The notes beneath the pieces are model-generated. The model did not search any database, was not told where the DNA came from, and saw only the letters and a program-made list of their open reading frames with translations. Source: Mycobacterium noviomagense (GTDB taxonomy: Bacteria; Actinomycetota; Actinomycetes; Mycobacteriales; Mycobacteriaceae). From it: DNA of 64,000 bases. The stretch lies in assembly GCF_010731635.1 (NCBI RefSeq), contig NZ_AP022583.1, forward strand, positions 4,216,001 through 4,280,000, in the 5' to 3' direction. Numbering within the stretch: the first letter of the stretch is position 1; every line of letters starts with the position of its first letter. Positions 60,256 to 64,000 of the stretch are shown here, in pieces. Both the position numbers and the translations under genes were made by a program.

Positions 60256-62310
60256 TCAGCTCAAGAAGGTGGTGACCGCGGTGGCCAGGTCGGGGGAGGC
60301 CGACGTGGCCAGGTTCTGGTAGCTGCCGCCGCTGAGGTGCGCGACGGCTTCCCAGGTGGACCGGTCGGGATCGGCGCCGAAGTCGATGACGTTCACCGCG
60401 ATGGGCTTGGCCGGGTCCACGCTTTGGCGGATGAAGTCCTGCAACCCCGGCCCGTCGAGCGTCTGGTCGGTGTGCGGCCCCGCTGTGATGACCAGCACCG
60501 AATTCGTTTGGCCGGCATGGAAATTCGCGAGGGCGTCCTTGTAGACCAGCCGCAGCGTGGTGAACGACACCGCGCCGCCGGACGTCGAATACTGCTTGTC
60601 CAGGGTGGCGGTCAGCGCCGCGGAGCGGGGCTGACCGTTGACCGGCTCGTCGAGCGGCCCGCTGGACACCTCGCTGCGGCCTTCTTTGCCGTCGAAGGTC
60701 CACAGCCCCACCGCCGAGTTTGCGGGCAGCGCCCGGATCCGGTCCTGCAGTGCGGCAACGACGTTGGCCAGCCGGGTCTTGCCGCCCTCATCGGTGGCCA
60801 TCGACTGGTCGAGCATGATGATTGCGGCCGGTCCGCTGGCCGGTGTGGTCAGCGCGCTGGCCAGCGTTGCGCGCATCGACTCATCGCCCACCGACAGGGT
60901 GGCCGACAGCGGCGCGAAGTTGGTGACGTCGCTTTTCGGCGGGTTGACACCTTGAACGCGAAAGCCCGCTTTCGCCAGCTCGTCCAGCTGGTCGGGTTTG
61001 TGCATGAAGTGAGCGAACTCGCTGGCAGCGCTGACCTGCTCTTGCGACAGCCACGACCCGCTGAGCAGCACGGTCGGATAGTCGGCGACCGCAACCGGGC
61101 CGGGCGGCAGCCACGACCTCAGCGTGCTGGCGGCATCGTTCGATTGCCCGCGCTGGAACACCTGCTGCTCGGTCGTGACCACCGCATGCACCGGCGCCGC
61201 GGCCGGATCGCCGGGTTTGAGCAACGCGTTCATCGCCTCGGTCAGCGAGTTGTCCGCCAGCTTGGGCTGCGCGTCGATCAGCGTGCGCACGGCGCCGCTG
61301 CCGGCCGTCGGTGGGGCGCCGGGCGGCGCGGATGCGGCCGCCACCGCCTCGCCTGCCAGATACGCGGCATCACTGTTGCCGGCCAGCGGCAGCGCCAGCC
61401 GCAACGATCCCCAGGCCGGCAGGTTGACCGCTGCCAGCGCGTCCGGCTTGGTCTGCAAGCCCGGCAGCGACGCCCAATTCTGGTTGCCCAGCGCGCGTTG
61501 CAGCTCGGGCCGCACCGCGAGCACCACCGGCGAGCTGACCAGCGAGCGGCTGTCGCTGATGGTTTGCTTTCCTGCTGCCGCCGACAGCCGCGCCGCCGAC
61601 ACCGAGCTGCCCGGTATCCACAGCGCGGGACGGTCACCGAGCTGTGACGGCCACTTGCCGATGAATCCGTCGACGACGGCGTCGGAGCTCGCGGACTTGA
61701 CGCTGACGTTCATGCAGTGATCACCGACGGGGGTTGCCGACTTGTTGTAGCGCTCCGCGAACTGCTGCACCCGGTCGGCGATCGTCGAGTCCGCGATGAC
61801 GGCCAGGGTCTCCGTGGCCCCCACGCAGCGCGCCGCGGCGGTGTGCGAGCGGTTGGACAACGCGTCACCGAAAAAGCGCCACAGGATCACTGCCGCCACC
61901 ACGACGACGACCGCTACCAGCGCCGCGATCACGCCGATGCTGACGCCGCGCGGCCCGCCGTCACTGCGATGCCCGCCGCGCCATTGGATGCGATGACCTC
62001 CGCCGGTGGGCGGCAGTTCAGGCGGCTGGCCGCTCCGCGAGAAAGCTGGATAGTCGTCCGGCTCATCCTCGTCAAGGTCGTCGGCGAAGTCGTGGTCGAC
62101 GTCGTCGTCGGCGAAGTCGTCCAGGCCCTGATCGCCCGGGTGGCCGGCATAGCCCTGGTAGGACTCCTGCCGCGGGTAGCCGACAGCGGGGCCGCCTACG
62201 TGGTGGCGGCCCGTGTCGTCGTCGTCATCCCAGCCCGGGTAGTCGTCCGGCAGGTCGTCGGACGGTTCAGCGGCGGAATCCTCGGGCTCGGGCATGCTGT
62301 GCCTACCCAT
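60256..62310 (-). CDS. Membrane-anchored VWA-domain protein (Rv1836c-like)
   Basis: 684 aa. Acidic N-terminus (first about 90 residues), one transmembrane helix at 124-146 (S-I-G-V-I-A-A-L-V-A-V-V), then a solute-binding-like extracytoplasmic region and a C-terminal VWA-like domain (I-I-M-L-D-Q-S-M; the MIDAS D-x-S is present, next Ser replaced by Ala). ATG 62310. Rv1835c, present beside it in M. tuberculosis, is missing here. Confidence 0.88.
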   Translation of the reverse strand: MGRHSMPEPEDSAAEPSDDLPDDYPGWDDDDDTGRHHVGGPAVGYPRQESYQGYAGHPGDQGLDDFADDDVDHDFADDLDEDEPDDYPAFSRSGQPPELPPTGGGHRIQWRGGHRSDGGPRGVSIGVIAALVAVVVVVAAVILWRFFGDALSNRSHTAAARCVGATETLAVIADSTIADRVQQFAERYNKSATPVGDHCMNVSVKSASSDAVVDGFIGKWPSQLGDRPALWIPGSSVSAARLSAAAGKQTISDSRSLVSSPVVLAVRPELQRALGNQNWASLPGLQTKPDALAAVNLPAWGSLRLALPLAGNSDAAYLAGEAVAAASAPPGAPPTAGSGAVRTLIDAQPKLADNSLTEAMNALLKPGDPAAAPVHAVVTTEQQVFQRGQSNDAASTLRSWLPPGPVAVADYPTVLLSGSWLSQEQVSAASEFAHFMHKPDQLDELAKAGFRVQGVNPPKSDVTNFAPLSATLSVGDESMRATLASALTTPASGPAAIIMLDQSMATDEGGKTRLANVVAALQDRIRALPANSAVGLWTFDGKEGRSEVSSGPLDEPVNGQPRSAALTATLDKQYSTSGGAVSFTTLRLVYKDALANFHAGQTNSVLVITAGPHTDQTLDGPGLQDFIRQSVDPAKPIAVNVIDFGADPDRSTWEAVAHLSGGSYQNLATSASPDLATAVTTFLS

Positions 62311-62404
62311 GCCGGTGCCTGCACCCTTTCCGTGGACCAAGGGGTACTGCTGCCAATTCGGCGCCGAGTCTACTCATCGGTAGCGACTGCTTCCGCAGCG
62401 GAAA

Positions 62405-64000
62405 TCACCCGCTCGCACGAGCTTTGAACTCGCGACGGCGCCGGTGCAGGATCGGCTCGGTGTAGCCGTTGGGCTGTTGGGTGCCGGACAAGATGAGGTC
62501 CTGTGCGGCGAGGAACGCGACGCTGTCGTCGAAGTTGGGCGCCATCGGCCGGTAGTTCGGATCGCCGGCGTTCTGCTGGTCAACCATGGGGGCCATCCGT
62601 TCCAGACCGGCCCGCACATCTTCGGCGGTGATCACGCCGTGGCGCAGCCAGTTGGCCAGCAACTGGCTGGAGATCCGCAGCGTCGCGCGGTCTTCCATCA
62701 AGTCGATGTTGTGGATGTCGGGCACCTTCGACGAGCCGATGCCCTGGTCGATCCAGCGCACCACGTAGCCCAGGATCGACTGGCAGTTGTTGTCGACCTC
62801 TTCGCGGATCTCGTCTTGCTCCCACGCCAGTTCCTTGGCCAGCGGGATGGTCAGCAGCTGGTCGATCGAGGCGCGTTTCTTGCCCTCCAGCTCTTTTTGC
62901 ACCGCCACCACGTCCACCTGGTGGTAGTGCATCGCGTGCAGCGTCGCGGCGGTGGGTGAGGGCACCCAGGCGGTGCTGGCTCCGGCGCGGGGCTGGGCGA
63001 TCTTCTGCTCGACCATGTCGGCCATCAGCTCGGTCATCGTCCACATGCCCTTGCCGATCTGGGCGCGCCCGGCGAAACCGGCGGCCAGGCCGACGTCGAC
63101 GTTGTTGTCCTCGTAGGCCAAGATCCAGGGCTGGGTCTTCATGGAACCTTTGCGCACCATCGGGCCAACCTCCATCGAGGTGTGGATCTCGTCGCCGGTG
63201 CGGTCCAGGAAACCGGTGTTGATGAAGACGATCCGGTCGGCCGCGGCCAAGATGGCGGCCTTGAGGTTGACGGTGGTGCGCCGCTCCTCGTCCATGACGC
63301 CGACCTTGAGGGTGTTTTGCGGCAGTCCGAGCACGTCTTCGACGCGGCTGAACAGCTCGGTGGTGAACGCGACCTCGTCGGGGCCGTGCATCTTCGGCTT
63401 GACGATGTAGATCGAGCCGGTGCGGCTGTTGACCAGCGGGCCGTTGGCGTCGGAGGCCTTCAGCCCGTGAATGGCGCACAGACCCGTGAAGAGCGCGTCC
63501 TGGATGCCCTCGAACACCTCTTGTTCTTCGTTGCCATCGGCGCTGTAGACGATCGCGTCGTTGGTCATCAGGTGACCGACGTTGCGGACGAACAGCAGCG
63601 CGCGCCCCGGCACGGTGAACTCGCTGCCGTCGGGCGCGCTGTAGGTGCGGTCTTGGTTGAGGACCCGGGTGAATGTCTTGCCGTCCTTGTCCACCTCGGC
63701 GGACAGGTCACCCTTGTTCAGGCCGAGCCAGTTGCGGTAGGCGCGGGTCTTGTCGTCGGCGTCGACGGCGGCCACCGCGTCCTCGAAGTCCACGATCGTG
63801 GTGACCGCGGATTCGAGGACGACGTCCTTGACGCCGGCGCGGTCGGTCTTGCCGATCGGCGACTCCGGGTCGATCAGGATTTCAATGTGCAGGTCGTTGT
63901 TGACCAGCAGCACCGACCAGTCGGGAGAGCCGAGTTCGCCTGTGTAGCCGGCGAATTGGTCAGGGTCGGCCAGGCCCCGGTCGTCCTCGTCGCCCTCGAC
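62405..64000 (-). CDS. glcB: Malate synthase G, 3' part (5' end outside window)
   Basis: 531 residues visible of about 740; the frame is open to base 64000. Condenses glyoxylate and acetyl-CoA to malate. Seen: [32 protein letters not shown] and the C-terminal R-R-R-E-F-K-A-R-A. At the place where M. tuberculosis GlcB has the reactive Cys619, the sequence reads G-I-G-S-S-K-V-P-D, so that Cys is Ser. Confidence 0.94.
   Translation of the reverse strand, partial: VEGDEDDRGLADPDQFAGYTGELGSPDWSVLLVNNDLHIEILIDPESPIGKTDRAGVKDVVLESAVTTIVDFEDAVAAVDADDKTRAYRNWLGLNKGDLSAEVDKDGKTFTRVLNQDRTYSAPDGSEFTVPGRALLFVRNVGHLMTNDAIVYSADGNEEQEVFEGIQDALFTGLCAIHGLKASDANGPLVNSRTGSIYIVKPKMHGPDEVAFTTELFSRVEDVLGLPQNTLKVGVMDEERRTTVNLKAAILAAADRIVFINTGFLDRTGDEIHTSMEVGPMVRKGSMKTQPWILAYEDNNVDVGLAAGFAGRAQIGKGMWTMTELMADMVEQKIAQPRAGASTAWVPSPTAATLHAMHYHQVDVVAVQKELEGKKRASIDQLLTIPLAKELAWEQDEIREEVDNNCQSILGYVVRWIDQGIGSSKVPDIHNIDLMEDRATLRISSQLLANWLRHGVITAEDVRAGLERMAPMVDQQNAGDPNYRPMAPNFDDSVAFLAAQDLILSGTQQPNGYTEPILHRRRREFKARASG

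Noticed and set aside
59956..61647. 563-codon plus-strand frame opposite the VWA protein
   Set aside because: Shadow of the Rv1836c-like gene; no recognisable domain and biased composition.

Overview
The window is high-GC actinobacterial chromosome from a slow-growing, non-tuberculous Mycobacterium. It carries an ESX-5 secretion locus, PE, PPE and Esx families, secA2, a bacA-type ABC transporter, garA, gcvB and glcB. Their order parallels M. tuberculosis Rv1796 to Rv1837c (correspondence from memory, not from a search). I cannot name the species.

Bases 1-3623 hold the end of the ESX-5 core (mycP5 3' end, eccE5, eccA5), in overlapping ATGA steps. Bases 3695-18868 are an ion-homeostasis island. 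Its centre is a pair of almost identical M-box (Mg2+) riboswitches in inverted orientation (about 8717-8917 minus, 9346-9545 plus), each preceded by a similar promoter. The rightward M-box leads into PE-PPE-PPE-esxM-esxN. The leftward one leads into two small orphan proteins, an NRAMP-like transporter, an RCK-pore-RCK potassium channel and a small helical protein. Three copies of a 26-codon leader ORF with a perfect AGGAGG ribosome site and a conserved D-S-P-Y core follow the M-boxes or sit between the small genes; I consider this the most interesting signal here. To the right of the PE/PPE/esx operon are a soluble PRC/MgtE-N/CBS protein translationally coupled to a second NRAMP-like transporter, and a KimA-like potassium importer.

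Bases 19106-28937 are a PE/PPE expansion and decay zone. It holds three PPE-SVP genes without adjacent PE partners, two DUF732 secreted proteins, and a second PE plus esxM-esxN pair nearly identical to the first. It also holds several pseudogenes: a cation-efflux gene split by a dead IS3-family element, a transposase tail, a membrane-protein remnant and a narK fragment. Bases 28949-35711 hold a DUF421 protein with its own leader ORF, a DUF385/Ddn-like protein, a NarK-type transporter with a methyltransferase, a MarR regulator with palindromic operators, a ClC channel and mgtC.

Bases 36026-43015 hold a ferritin-like diiron protein with ferredoxin and ferredoxin reductase, a sterol-desaturase-like hydroxylase, a secreted trypsin-like protease, a TetR regulator, and a VOC protein coupled to an FAD dehydrogenase. 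From 43073 to the end the order is the conserved mycobacterial core: bacA-type ABC transporter, ilvG, secA2, pgsA2, DUF881/small basic protein genes, gcvH, garA, two MerR regulators around a DUF151 protein, a tandem glycine riboswitch with gcvB, two alpha/beta hydrolases, an Rv1836c-like VWA protein, and the 3' three-quarters of glcB.

Taken together, the left half looks like a Mg2+/K+ adaptation module. Riboswitches and leader peptides would sense Mg2+; PE/PPE proteins exported by ESX-5 could open the outer membrane; NRAMP-like, MgtC, KimA, ClC and K+ channel proteins would act in the inner membrane. This functional picture is inference from families and layout.
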